Shown here: piece by piece, positions 33,347 through 45,800 of the stretch | Position numbering within the stretch: the stretch's first letter is position 1 | Layout: each line of letters begins with the position of its first letter | Source of the DNA: Oscheius sp. JU75 | Taxonomy: Eukaryota; Nematoda; Chromadorea; Rhabditida; Rhabditidae | NCBI GenBank assembly: GCA_037178855.1 | Contig: JASJZC010000004.1 | Span: forward strand, 6,820,001-6,884,000 | Direction: 5' to 3' | DNA: 64,000 nt | Notes under the pieces: model-generated | The model's input: only the letters and a program-made list of their open reading frames with translations | Databases searched by the model: none | Told to the model about the DNA's origin: nothing | Program-made: the position numbers and the translations under genes

Positions 33347-35930
33347 TTACTTGGTCTTTGTCGTCTTCTTTTTCGGCGTCTTATCGGTGGTCTGGAGATG
33401 ACAGGTTTAGTGAGGAGGAGGAAAAGGGATAGGGTTTGATTATACTTTCTAAGAGCAAAACAAAGAGGGTAGGAGGTTCAAACTAGTGAAATTGACCGGT
33501 TTTCACGGAAATCAGGTGAAATCCGCTGGCAAATGTTAAAGAACTGGCCCAATGGGTCTCGCGAAAAAAAGATTCTACAGCCACCAGTTAACCCCGCTCC
33601 TAAACAGACAGACAATGATAATATGAATACCTTTTGCTTCTTCTCCACAATAGCCACAACCTCGGGTTCCTCTTCGGCCTTCTTCCAGGTCTTCTGCTTG
33701 ATGATCGTCAAATAGGGCACAGTTCCGAGATCATATTCCACACCGAGAGCCTTCAGCTTCTGGTCCAGCTTTTTGAAGCTGCTTCGTCGTTTGGCACGGA
33801 GCTCATCTTCCTTGGCCTCAGTTTTCGCGGCATTCTGTTTCTTGGCCGACTGTTTGGCAACGCCCTTCATGTGAGGCGGGGCCACGTAGCGCGGACCACT
33901 CAGCATGCACTTCGGCGGCTTCTCCATGACCTGGAATCGGAAAATTTTGTGGAAGAAACCGGGCTCAGGAGTATCCTGCTGGTTAGGACCTAAAGCATTG
34001 TATTTTGGCTCGGTCCTACCGAGTTCCGGGGTATTTAAAGTTGCCCGCGCGTCTGTGTATATTGCGGACTCTAGGAGATTTGGAAGCGAAGGACCAGAGG
34101 TTTTGATCGCGCCAATTCAAATTTTCTTTTTGTAAAGTACCATTTTGTTATTGAACTGAGTAAGATTACATTGAGGGGATTGCGGTCTACAAATGGTCAG
34201 TTACAGCCTTTCAAAGTTTCAGCAAAAAAGTTGGTATATTAGTAAGAGGTGCCATTTAGAAACTAACGACCCGTGTTCAACGCGAGCATGTAAATCTATA
34301 TTTTTCAGCTCAGTTGGAAAGCGGGCAGACTGAGACCTGAAGGTTTTGATTTCGATCCCCCAGACACTAAAGATGGTTTTTCAGCGTAACTCAGGCGGTA
34401 AGAGGCCCGATTTGGAGCCAGACGAACCGGGTTTGATACCTGCCCGCGCCAAAACTATTATTTTGTGAGCGGCGAAGCCGTCTTTGTCGCCTGGTGGGCT
34501 CACCAAGCGTGTTATCCCGTGTTTTACTAGAGTCAAAAGTCGAAAATACGCGTTGAAAATGACGTTGAATTGATCAGAAATTCGGACCCAATACGACAGA
34601 AAAGCAAAAGTAGACAATTTATCCCAAAGAAAAAACGAGCAACTTACACGACAAAGGAGGCGCTTCTCGAACATGAGGTATCCGTTCATCGTCTCGGCGG
34701 CGACCTCGGCCACTTCCTTGTCCTCGAAACCGACGTAGGCCCATCCCTTGTGATTTCCAGTCTTCAGACTTCTGGCCACTCGTGCACGAATGACTTTGCC
34801 GAATTGGGTGAAATATTCCCAGAGTTGCTGAAAGAAAAGACTTTAATCAATGTTGCTTGAAATTTTGGGGATTAGGGTAGTTTTCGCACGGTAATAGTTC
34901 GGCAGGCGATCCCCTAAGTTCAAAGTTTTTGGCGCTAACTCGCGGAAGCTCCCAAATCGCGTGTGTCTGGATTTCTCATCTTGATTGGGAATTCCTAACT
35001 GAGTTAATGGAACTCAACGTAAGAAAATATCCTCTAGGACCCTAAGAAGCGCAGACAAATTCGAGACAAGACGGTGTTGCCTCACACCAGTCGTTTTCTC
35101 GAATTAGCGACTTCTTTTACGTTCGCAGGAGCTATTTTTTGAAAAACATAGTTAGAAAATTCAAAACTATGGAAAAAAAGAAAAAAAAACTAATTGCGGT
35201 TGTTCAGCGAAAGCCTAAAACCGAATATCTATCCAATTACTGTCAAAAGTTACACGTTTTCGAGCAGAAACAAGGACACACTCGTGATGAAACCGGGACA
35301 TCGTAAAAGGACCATAGTCCCAATTTTTGAAAGCCAGAAGTAGTCAAAATAAACACGGGAGACCGGGAGCACTTTCTGAATTTTAATGCGAGAATTTCAA
35401 AAAACCTTGTTTTTAATTTCTTTCTGCATTTTTCGGTCCTTTACGCACATTTTCTCCGTATCTAAGTTTGTTTAATCGATCCGCCGTCAATTTCTACTTT
35501 TACAGAAAAATGGAAAAAATGACAAAACGCTGTCTTTTCGCCTTTTTCCACGGCCATCTCCTCCCTTTTTCGTGGTAAATTTTCTGTCAAAGCAAAAATC
35601 GAATTAAAAAAGCATTCGCTGTCCCCCCGGTTTCCCGTAATGTCAGTGTCTCTTTAAATTATCTGTGGGTTTGTCTCGTCTGTGCCCCTGCGTTAGCGCC
35701 CATCGCACGTTTGGTGTATTGCTAAGAGGCGCCTGGGTTTTGACGGTTTTGGCCCGAAAACCAACATCAAAACCTCCTTATTGCTCTAGTTTACAGTGTA
35801 AAGTAGCAATACGAACCTTTTCGAAGAATCCAAATGGGAGACACTGAATCTTCACCACATGGATTTCCCTCTTCGGCTTCTTGGGCATGTTTCCATTGGA
35901 AATGTGGGTGATTTCCTGACTAGCGGCCAT
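33347..35930 (-). CDS. NIFK-like nucleolar RNA-binding protein (single RRM)
   Basis: Resembles MKI67 FHA-domain-interacting nucleolar phosphoprotein (NIFK), involved in large-subunit rRNA maturation. Exon 1 (35930 to about 35817): MAASQEITHISNGNMPKKPK, then the RRM beta-1 VVKIQCLPFGFFEK. Exon 2 (about 34828-34649): QLWEYFTQFGKVIRARVARS, TGNHKGWAYVGFED (RNP1-like) and AAETMNGYLMFEKRLLCRV. Exon 3 (33927 to about 33634): MEKPPKCMLSGPRYVAPPH and a basic helical tail (KRRSSFKKLDQKLKALG). Exon 4: TTDKTPKKKTTKTK and stop, a Lys-rich nucleolar-type tail. The phase of the RRM is continuous across junctions, and the conserved post-RRM stretch supports the family. Intron 1 holds MITE copy 5; intron 2 holds a tRNA-like dimer. 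Confidence 0.9.
34304..34455 (+). repeat. tandem tRNA-like dimer
   Basis: Unit 1 CAGCTCAGTTGGAAAGCGGG, GATTTCGATCCCCC; linker AGACACTAAAGATGG; unit 2 TTTTTCAGCGTAACTCAGGC, GGGTTTGATACCTGCCC. The linker and unit-2 start are shared with 18419-18558 and 24408-24645. It is intronic in the NIFK-like gene, antisense. Confidence 0.82.
35395..35657. repeat. fold-back MITE-like element, copy 5
   Basis: Contains GCATTTTTCGGTCCTTTACG, GTTTGTTTAATCGATCCGCC, CAAAACGCTGTC, and at the right end the TIR in reverse, AATGTCAGTGTCTCTTTAAAT. It is in the large first intron of the NIFK-like gene. Confidence 0.75.
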
Positions 35931-36296
35931 CCTGAATCCTCCCACTATTCACAGCAAGAACCACCACTTTTAAAGATATTTTCAGCACTAAAGCACACAA
36001 AATCGATACAGAATTTCAACTAAAAACCGATGCTTTTATCACAGAAAAATCACAGTTCAAAAACGGGGCAAAACAGCCAGAAAATTGGGGGGTTATTAGG
36101 GTTAAATTCAGGGGTATAAAGCTACGATATGCACGAGTATAAGTGTCAAATTTAAGTGCGTAAGTGTGTTTTAAAATGCTGAGCAGATTTCTTCTATATG
36201 ACTATTTTTGACGAAGGCAAGGGGATCCCGCAATCGATATACAGGCAAGACGGGGGAAAATCTACGTACAAAAATTTGCTATAAAATGACTAAAAA
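35931..36296. other. short spacer, NIFK promoter and STIM 3' flank
   Basis: About 370 AT-rich bases between the start of the NIFK-like gene and the stop codon of STIM, both on the minus strand. The STIM 3' end and the NIFK promoter or trans-splice region must share this space. No motif stands out. Confidence 0.4.
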
Positions 36297-39200
36297 TTAT
36301 GATGTTGACGTAGTCGAGCCGAGGCTGCCTTTTGAAGTGGACTTCTTGAAGAGCTTGCGCAGTATATTATTGTTTTTGGTCCTCTTCTTCTCCGTAGAGA
36401 TTATTGAGTCAGTATCGTCTGCGAACCTGGAAATTGTTGTGGTTAAATAGGGACGAAAAAGATGGAAAAGTATGTGATTTTTCAGGGTAAATTGGTCAGT
36501 TTTCATCTCTAGATTGAAGAAGTGGCTAGAGACTATAACCCAGTTTCATCAGTTTCATCACAAAATTGAGTGGCAAAGGCAATGGTATCAGACAGAAAAA
36601 GAGCATAGTTTGATGTGCAAACCTCAAAATTTGCTGGTATTCTCTAGAAATTTTTATATAACCTTAGAAACTCTTTCGTGCGATAGTTGCCTAATGAATC
36701 GAAGCATTTTAGCCAGATAAGAACCAAACTGGAGAGTTGAGGGCTAAGAGAAGTTCGGCCCACGAAAAGATAGAACTTTTGAAACAAAACAGGCAAAAGT
36801 AGGAGCCGATCATGCTAAGAAAACATAGGAACCAGAAGACGTATAGTTGCATTTGTATGGCGCTTCTCAGAGATAGGGAAAATTTTGACCACCCTGTACC
36901 ATTATCCTCTTATCTCCTCAATCTTATCGATATCCGTGCTAAACATGCAAAGTTAATTTCTCTCCCACACAACACAAAGGACATTGAAATTAACAAAAAA
37001 AAGTGCTCTCGTGCAAAGCAGTAGGATATAGATAGGTAGGAGAACTTACAGCGGCGAGCTGACATCATGCTGGACAGGGACCATACGAATAGGCTGCGTT
37101 GTTTGTTGGCCTTTAGCTGAGGAATCTGGTGTTACCCCGTTCGGCAGGCTGGCCAACGGCCGCGCCGCAGCAAACTGCTGCATTGGCTGTGGCGTGATCT
37201 GGTGGTGGTTCCCATTTCCATGGCCATTTGAGGCGCTTTTCGACGAGACCGAGCTGCTATCTAAAAGGGCCAAAATTTGGTCAAATTGCCAGTGTTAAAA
37301 AGCACATATACAGGTTAAATTTGGTGCAAAAGTGGCGGGAAAATGAGCCTACCTGAGCGATTTGAATAGAAATGATGATTTGAGGTGGAATGCGACAGTT
37401 CGGAGCCATAGAGAATGGGGAAACCACAGAGGGATTCAATCTGCATCCAACGATCTTGTGTGTCCTTTGTGAGACCGTGGATCTTCTCCATTCGGGTTCT
37501 GTAATGAGCTAATTGAGATGACAATGAAGTGTTTTTAACGAACACAGTTCTTCTCAATTTCACGAGAAACGAAGTAATAACAAGAGATTAAGGCAGCGTT
37601 CTAACAGAAATTTTAAAGTTTTTTTTCCGTGGTTTTCAAACGATTTTGACATGAATTAGAGTGTGACTGTGTAACCAATTACAATAAGATTCTTGCAATA
37701 AGATTTTTTTTGCCAGGAATAACCTTGTCTAAAGCGTCAGGATAGCGCAATGGTAGGTGGCGCCAGCGCTAATAAAAGAGTCCCAAATTTGATCCCCGGC
37801 CCAACCAAGGCCTCCATCCTCCTGAGGTCGGTAAATTGGTAGTAGCTTGTTACGAAGGCGTTCATAGAAAAGATTGGGCAGTTTTGGAATGTAATACGCT
37901 GCGACACCGGTCGGCGTTGCAAGGCCCCGCAGGAGCTTGACTTGGTGAACCCCTAGAAGACCATTAACAGACGGTTGATGGTCTTCTGGGGGAACTTGAA
38001 TGTCTATGCGGAACTAAAATTTCTTTGTGATTCTTCCCTTGCGTACACTTCCACGTGGTAAACCGGGCTACTTAGAACTTTTTCACCTTAATTTTGAAAT
38101 AAAAGGCGGATAGAAGCTACTGGAGCCTACTGTTTTTCGAGATCTTATCTGCCTGGTTCACATCCTTACCTGAGCGCATAAATCTTGCTATCCACTTGAT
38201 CACTGGCCGAGGCTGCTCCCGTCGCCAGTTTCAGGGAGCTGAAGACGCTTCCCTGCTTCTTCTGGAGCCGGTCGACGAGTTCTATGGCCTCTTTCATCTC
38301 CTTCAGGCACTCCTGCCGTTTCGTGTCCAAAAATAGCATCTCGCTCTCACACGTTTTCCTCAGTAAGGGCTGTAGGGCCAGCGGCGGGCCGCTACAGGCT
38401 CCATTCTGCTCTAGACGTCGCTCTGCTTCTTCCAGCTGTAGTCTTAGGCTTTCGACCTCGGCAGCGCTGACTCCCTCGATGGCTTCGCTTGAATTTTTTT
38501 TTGTGAGTTTGCCTTAATAATGTGGAAAACCTGTTATTTCTCTCCTCCTTCCACTTCCTCTGGACATCCTCGAACTCGGTCTCCATGTTCTTGAGCATAT
38601 TCAGGCGGTTGTTGAGCTCGTTCACGTGCTGAATGGCACGCTTCTTTTGACGGACGTAGACGATGAGGAGGGTGGTTAAAAGAAGGAGCTGAAACAAATT
38701 TAATTTGTAGAGAATAAGAACACTTTGGGTGGAGAAAATAGCATGAAAATGGTAAGATAGCTTCCAACTACTGTGAAAATTGTTTAGCAGCACTTTTTAC
38801 CGTTCTGCAAAATGGACCGGAAAATACTGGTTTTCAAGAAATATCGTCCAAGAATCAACGTCAGAGTTTTGAGGATAGACAATCTGTTGAAATTTGCTAG
38901 AAAAATGAGCTTCAGTAATCTCATTACTGGGGAGGGAAACCTTTGTTTTGGCTAATCCTTGAGCTTATTAGATCGGGTCAACATTGAAAAAAGAGCATTA
39001 AAAGTGAGCTTAGAATGATTTTAGGGCTCTCAAATGAGTACTGCTAGGCTGTTTCTATATGATCGCAGATCGCTAGCAATATAGGTTAAAATTGGTAAGT
39101 CCAGGTTAAATCGAGACCTAGCATGGAAGAAAAACACGGCTCAATTGATATCTCAACTAAATACAAATTTTTGGAAGTTGAAGCAAAACAGAAGACTTGT

Positions 39201-41586
39201 TGATAAGAAACCAGCTTCCTGTGCCTCTCTCTTGTCTAAATACCCTTTCAGACACGATGTTTGATTACAAAATGCTCCCGGGTTGATGATTAGATAAGGT
39301 ACCGAAAACAGTCTGGCCCACTTACCAAGAGTCCGAGAGCGATATCCTTGGCCTTGTTCGAGATCGGTCGGTACCCGAAGAGCACAATATCGAGGGCCTT
39401 GAGTCTCAAGAGCTGTCTATGCACGGAGGACTTGATTCCGAGCTTCGTGGCCATGTAGGTCGAATTTTGGGCGGCTAGCCTAAAAAATATTGGGGTGAAA
39501 ATTGGCGGGAAACTTGGAAAACCTTGGTAAAACACTGCCATCCATCTTGATTTTCTCGACTCGGTCCGCGTACATCGGCAGATTGACGACATTCACGAGC
39601 CAGTCCTTTATCTGAAAATGGTCGGTGGTTACGGCGGGAGACAACAAGATTCGAAGTTCACGTGACATTTGACTACTCCAGCTGTTATCTAGGAGCGGAA
39701 ATACGAATGAGCGGAAGTGTGATCAAAAGAATTTGGTAGTACTGGAACATGCGCTTCGGGTTAAAGTAATTTGCGTAACATCTCTTTTTTTCTTGTGTTC
39801 TACCCGAGTTTGTAAATAAGGCTAAGCATTTATCCAGATTAAGTTGTTCATATATTAGCTCGCATTGCGGTTCCGTCCGGCATGCACTCCTATTCATTGG
39901 AAACCATGCTACAGTACATAGGACATGTTCACCTTTATAGTGAGTTTACGGTTCGAGTAATTACCCGGTTTGGTTGATTACAATGTTCAAGATATATCAA
40001 TCGCTTACCCAAACGTAGCAGAGATATACCAAAATGCGAAATCACTAGCTTACCGAAGACACTCTGACCCGAGGCCCCTGTTTCAGTATTATTAAGAATT
40101 TTAGGGCTCTTCAACGGCTCTTCTAGAACTACTTTGCACTTTCAAACGGGGGAAAAGGTACGCCTACTAGGAAGTTATAGTCTGCCTATAGTAATTTCTT
40201 TAGCTATTCAAAACGTAAGTTGTAGACGAACCAAGGAGTTGGGCTCGCTGACGGGACCGAAAACCTCGTTCTCCGATTATAATTTCTTAGATTGAAAACT
40301 GGTGATAGAAAGTCGCAATAACTGGGCCGGCCCGATAGCCGCTGTTGAACTGAAGATCGCGTAAAACAACATGACTTATAGTATATGCAGGGTGTTTATA
40401 CAATTGTTTTAGTCTTACAAAAGGTCCCAAATGACGCGAAACTGCCAAAAATTGGCAAACATTTCAGTCACTATCAAATTTGAACATACATTCGGTGTTT
40501 TTCTCATCTGTCAAACTCAACTTTAGGAGGTTAAATAAAATTGAAATGAGCAGAAAATTAGAAAAATAAGTGAGAGACTGACCTCTTCAGTAGTCCACGC
40601 CCTCTCTGGGGACTCGAACCAAGCTTCCCAGAGGTCATCGACGGTGATGGCACTGTCCTCCTCGTGAAACTCACTGGCTCGTTTCTGACTGTCGGAACTC
40701 CGCATCTTCATGTCGTCTTTGACGAACTGAAAGATTCTTATTGGACATGAATAATCACTTTTTAGCCCTTTCGAACAAACGAAACGCGTTGTGTGAACTG
40801 TGGCCTCTCCAATTCCCAGACTTGCATCGATCTATTGCAATATCATTTTACTAACAGTAAAGTAGCACATTAATAGGGACAGATAAGGGAGTAAGATCTT
40901 TTTCTGGTCATTTGTTCCGTTTTCCAGGGGAAAAACAAAAAAAATTTGTACTACAATCGAAGATTTTTGCTGGATTTCCACCAGATGTGCGGGATGCTCG
41001 GATTTCTTGCAAGCTTTTCTATGATCCCATCTCTGATATCCACCCAGGAGTGAACCGAACAAATCGCAGCAGTTTTCTGAGGGCCTCCTAGCACCATTAT
41101 CCCGTGAAAAAAAGCTTAAAAAATGTCAAAAAAAAACTCACCCCGGCCGTCTCATTGTGATCAATTGATCCAGAGTTGTCGTCGTCAATTTCTCGGTGAA
41201 TTTCGGCTATAGCAGCATAGCCGGCCGCGTCTCGGACCTTTTCTTCTTCCGCCGTCACCACCACATCTAAAAATTGGATTCTTTAGCTTGCCAGCATTAT
41301 TTTGGATCAAAACTAACAAAATTTCTTGAATACGAAAAATCTCCACTTTTTGGTCTAAAAATGTATTTCTAACTTACCGGCCTCTTTTCACCCCAAAATT
41401 CGTACAATCCCTCGAAAATTACATGATATTTGGATCGAAAAATTCAAATTGTGGTCTTGAAATTTTGATTCTATAAATTTGTCACAAAGTAACCCCAAAC
41501 TCACTTCTGGTCTTGACTTCGGGGCCCCTAGCCCAGACGATATACGCAAGGGCTAGCAGTAGGAATAGTCGTAGAAATCGCCTCAT
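36297..41586 (-). CDS. stim-1: STIM, ER calcium sensor for store-operated calcium entry
   Basis: Type I ER membrane protein that senses luminal calcium and gates Orai channels. Exon 1: signal peptide [19 protein letters not shown]. Exon 2: EF-hand [12 protein letters not shown] with calcium ligands in place. Exon 3: [11 protein letters not shown], then the SAM-domain start [15 protein letters not shown]. Exons 4-5: SAM domain [18 protein letters not shown] and [16 protein letters not shown]. The transmembrane helix spans [20 protein letters not shown] across an intron, followed by basic VRQKKR. Coiled coil 1 is short. The SOAR/CAD channel-activating region reads [35 protein letters not shown] and [17 protein letters not shown] Ser/Gln-rich linker leads to a polybasic end ([20 protein letters not shown]) suited to membrane lipid binding. 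Phases agree between exons 1-3. Introns reach about 1 kb; one carries SINE copy A. All hallmark domains are present. Confidence 0.95.
37734..37950 (+). repeat. SINE family A, copy A (with tRNA-like head)
   Basis: The head has GATAGCGCAATGGTAGGTGG (A box) and AAATTTGATCCCCGGCCC (decayed B box). The body has AAGGCCTCCATCCTCCTGAG, GGTAAATTGGTAGTAGCTTG, AAGATTGGGCAGTTTTGGAA, GGTCGGCGTTGCAAGGCCCC and GCAGGAGCTTGA. It matches copy B at 43881, minus an internal deletion and the 3' tail. It is in a STIM intron, antisense. Confidence 0.87.
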
Positions 41587-42802
41587 TTTCTTGGATAGTC
41601 TTCTAGTAAATTGGCATCTGAAGACGGGGGCAAATGGATGAAAAAGAGAGGTGAAGAGAGGAGACAGCAAGCACTTGATCTTATCTCAAATGGGCTGTGC
41701 CTGTGAAGAGTGTGAATCAACGGCGGGCCGACCCGAAGAATGCTTGCACGTGAACGAAATGTGTAGAAGTGACATTTTTCGGCGACAATTGCCCGAATAA
41801 GGGGGAGAAGCCTGTGTGGGCGTAAAAACAATATCAGAGATGATGAGTAGGGCGAACTTGAAGTTCTGGGGAAGAGTATGAGATAGGAATCGAAGTGAAC
41901 TTCGATCATCAGCTTGTGTTGGTGATGTTTGAGCGTTTTAGGGGCTACTTCGCAGATCAAAGCATGATGAAATGCAGGAAATTTGAGGTAAAACAGGACA
42001 AGGATCGATGTAACATGATGGACCTTTTTATCACGGTCATTGGGGTTTTGGACAGCTTTGCTCGAATGTTTTTGAGAGAGAAAAACCGGAAAATAGAGGC
42101 AGTTCAGTGGAAAAGTTTGCCAAAGAAAAGTTTAAGCTGTTTCAACGGCACGCAACGATGTAAATACTGTCCCGAATGTTTCCACAGCTTTTCGTCATGT
42201 TGTCGAGCATTTTTCTAATAACATTTTACAGAAATTTACCAAACGAAAAGGCTAGAAAGCGGGGGAATCAGTAAAGTGGAAATCGTAGCTGAACAATGAT
42301 GCGTTTGAGTTTCACGGGCGAAAGTTTTAAACTTCCGGCGGCCGGAAGAACAGCATTTGAATTTTCTTTTCTCTGCCCTATTTTCCAGCTCAATTTCCTC
42401 ATTTTTCTCACATGTCCTACCCATTTCCGTGGAAAACAAGTGTCAATCACCCCTAAACGTAACAACAACCCCCTACTGATGTAAGCGCGCCCTTCCCCAA
42501 CGCTTTTGTCTCAATAAGCCCCCTTTTTACTAATTTTCTACCCCTCTTACCATCTTTAAAACAAGGAAAATAACACTTGGAAGTACTTGGACACGAAAAC
42601 TGACGAAAATGACTCGGAAAAAAGTGTAGGAATCAGAGCGCGCTGTCTGTCTCCCACCCAGTGGTTAGACACGCAGAAGTTGCCTGGCGGCTCGCGAACC
42701 GGCCTTACGGTTTTCTCCCCTTGCATCTTCTGTCCAATTTCATCATATCCAGTCACTTTTCCAGGGTATATGGCCTAGGAAGGCCCACAAACTTGCCCCA
42801 AG
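41587..42802. other. divergent intergenic region between STIM and the AF4-family gene
   Basis: About 1.2 kb between two divergent start codons, so it should hold both promoters. A TTTTCCAG acceptor-like site at about 42757-42764 precedes the plus-strand start. Open frames here (for example 41895-42218) show no recognisable domain. A tRNA-like hint near 42660 is too weak to call. Confidence 0.5.
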
Positions 42803-45800
42803 ATGGACGGAGAGAGCATACGCAACGGTCTACGAGGTTCGTATGGAGTTATTCTTTCTGCCAATGCGTCTCTTTTGACTATTTTTAGCCTCTGCCAAAG
42901 AAATTCTAGCTGTTTTTAACCCCTAGACCCCAAAATTCGTGAAAAATCCGTACGCGAGGTCGATAGATACCTTTGCGCAAAAAGAAGGAGAAGGCCCCGG
43001 CGATAGGACCCAGAAACGTGATTAGTAGTCTGATATCGAACTGTCAGCGCAGACATTGCGATCCAGAGAGGTCTTTTGGTTGGGGAAAAGTGCCCGATTT
43101 TCAGGATATCGAAACTGACTAGTTTCTGCCAAAATAAGTGGCTTCATTGTGAAGTTATCCAACTTTTTGTCATGAAAGGCGGCTCTGTTGCTGGGTCAAA
43201 GCCATTGATTTGAGCGGGACATTGCTGCACCTTTAGAGATAAAAGGAGTAGATTTTGTAAATTAACTCTCGCCTGACATCATTGTAAGCCAAAGCTTGCT
43301 ATTTTGTGCAACCTTTCCAGTCTCTTTGGAATAGAAACTGATTGAGCTATTCCGCACTCTAGGACAAAGCAAATGGTTTGGGAGGAAAAATACTGGGGTT
43401 TTCACCTGAAAATCTCCGAAAATCCGAAACTACGTTTTTAGATGACTCTTGGTCGTTCGTGTCTGTTAATAGTCTTTCCCACGATGAAAAATTACCCTTG
43501 GAGAGAAAAAAAAGGACTTGAAAAAAGGCCCTACTTCACCACCATAAAAACGACCAGATTTCCAGATATTTTCGGCGATTTCAACGACCTTTGCCAGCAG
43601 ATCTCCAATACTAGTGGAGCCTTGTCACATCGGCATGGAGTCGTGGCTCCAGCGACTCCCGTCGGCCCTCGCCCAAATCCATTCGCACCTAACAACAGCA
43701 TAAGTCGACCACGAACTCCTCCTTCGACACAGTCTGCAAGGATATGTTTACAGGTTCGTACTGAATCTTGGTACAGGCCAAAAACCGATTGATTTTGCGC
43801 TAAATAAAATGAAAGCGAGACGGTTTAGCGTGAGAAAATGGCGAACAAAGACGTCTCTAGACATCAGGGAGAATATAAAGTTGAGGGTAGCAAAAGTTAA
43901 TAAAAAGATCTCAAGTTCGATCCCTGCCGCGGCCCAAGCAAGGCTTCCATCCTCTCAAGGTTGGTAAACTGGTAGCAGCTTGGTACGAAGGTGAAAGCGT
44001 TCCTAGAAAAAATTGGGTAGCTTTGGAACGTAATGCCCGATCTGGCTCCTCGAGAAGCCTCCGCAAAGGTCGGCGTCGCAAGACCCCGCAGGAGCTTGAT
44101 TCACAGAGCTCTCCAAGAATCTGCCTTTAATTCGGATAGGAATTTTACCTTTACCTTTCATCAATGAGTTTGTTCCAAAGAGTTTTGTAGACAAGCTAAA
44201 CTTTGCTTTACGTTTCTATCCGAAAGATTCACGTGAAACATGTGGGAAATCCGGACCCCATTCTGTCCACTTACCGGAATAAAAAGCGCATGATCCTAGG
44301 TTTCCGAACACGGATCAAACTTGACAAGTCACGTAATGCCAAGAGATTAAAGCTGGCAGGTTAACCTGGACCCCTAGCCACTTTGACAGTTTTGCTCCCG
44401 CAGTCCTGTTTCTCCGATTCCACGCGTCTACAGGATAGAGTTTGACGAAAGAAGGGGGTAGTAGCTACTGTACTCACCATTCATTTTCCAGACAATGGCC
44501 GACCTCGTCGAAGAGACGCCTCTCCAGCCCCTGGCTCCAGCCTCCTTCAATCGAGTAAGCTCACCCCACCGTTTACCCCTGAAACCACCAAAACTTTAGG
44601 ACCTGCATCAAGAACCATCAACCTCGTCCGCCTCTTCTAAGACCTATGATGATGCTACGGATTTGAAGCGAAAAAAGCGAAAAAATCGGACGAATGACAG
44701 CGATTCGGACATGGAGACCCGTAAGCGCCACGCTCAAGATCACAGCGTAAAGCCGAGCACAAGTCGAGGTGCACTACCCCCGCCTGTCTATAAGGATCTC
44801 TTCGGGGACGACACTTCAAAGGTTTTAAGCTTTTTCCCCGCAAATAATTCAAAAATTTTCAGCCAAATGAGACCTCGGAGAAAGCGATAAGTCCGGACAG
44901 TGGAGTGCATTCTAATGAGGGTATAGACGAGGCGGACATCTCACAAATAATCCACGTTATGAGCGAGTAAGATCACTTTTCGGGTTAAAACAACATGTTA
45001 AGTTTGATGCCAATGCTCTCACCGATCATGAGCCGGCCGTATGAGATGTATCGTCAGTGGAAGGAAAAGTCTCGGAAGGAAAGGAAAGAGCTGCAAAAAA
45101 AGAAACGAGAGGAAGAGAAGGAGAGAAGGGAGCAGGAGGAGAAGGTTAGCTTTCTTTTTATCAATTATGTACTGCTAAATACGTTATTTATTAACTTCAG
45201 TCCAAAGCTCACTAGTTTCATAGAAACTGTCGAGCATGTCTCTCGGAAGCTGCCATTTTGCGGGAAGTAACCCATATTTTAAAGATTTTGAATAGATGGT
45301 GCTGATGAAAACTGGGAGGAGCAATGCAAGTGCATCTTCACACATTCCGGGGCATTCGTAAGATGAAAAACGAGCGGTTGGGCGCGGAAAACTGGAATTG
45401 AACAAAAAAAGAAGAAACTGCGTGAAATTTGTAGCTCGATAGAGAGATGCGGCCATAGTCTTAATCTATATAGTCAATAGAGTGATATGGGCTTGTCTGC
45501 TGCGTCATCACATCAGCTCTCGGGTGTATTATATCTGTCCTTTTTCTCACAGTGACTACTCGTTGAAAAAGGTTGTCACGACATAGAAACCGATCCTGGG
45601 CCGTTTGGTTTGGGTGGCATCCTATAGGCTATTTCCAACATAGAGCAATACTTTAAAGGACTGTCGCTTTTTTCGCCAAAAGGCTCCTGTCACGAATTTT
45701 AAAAATTTCAGCGCGAGGTGCTCGAGTTTTTAGCTTGCTTAGCCTATTTGCGATCATTTTTTCGCTGTTTTGTCCTTGTAATCCTCGGGCAAGATCGAAA

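Noticed and set aside
41895-42218. 107-residue plus-strand open frame between STIM and the AF4-family gene
   Set aside because: No known motif or compositional signal, and it lies in the divergent promoter region.
42655-42725. Possible tRNA-like element (CCCAGTGGTTAGACACGC)
   Set aside because: The A-box-like part is present, but no B box of the GTTCGA type follows, so support is too weak.
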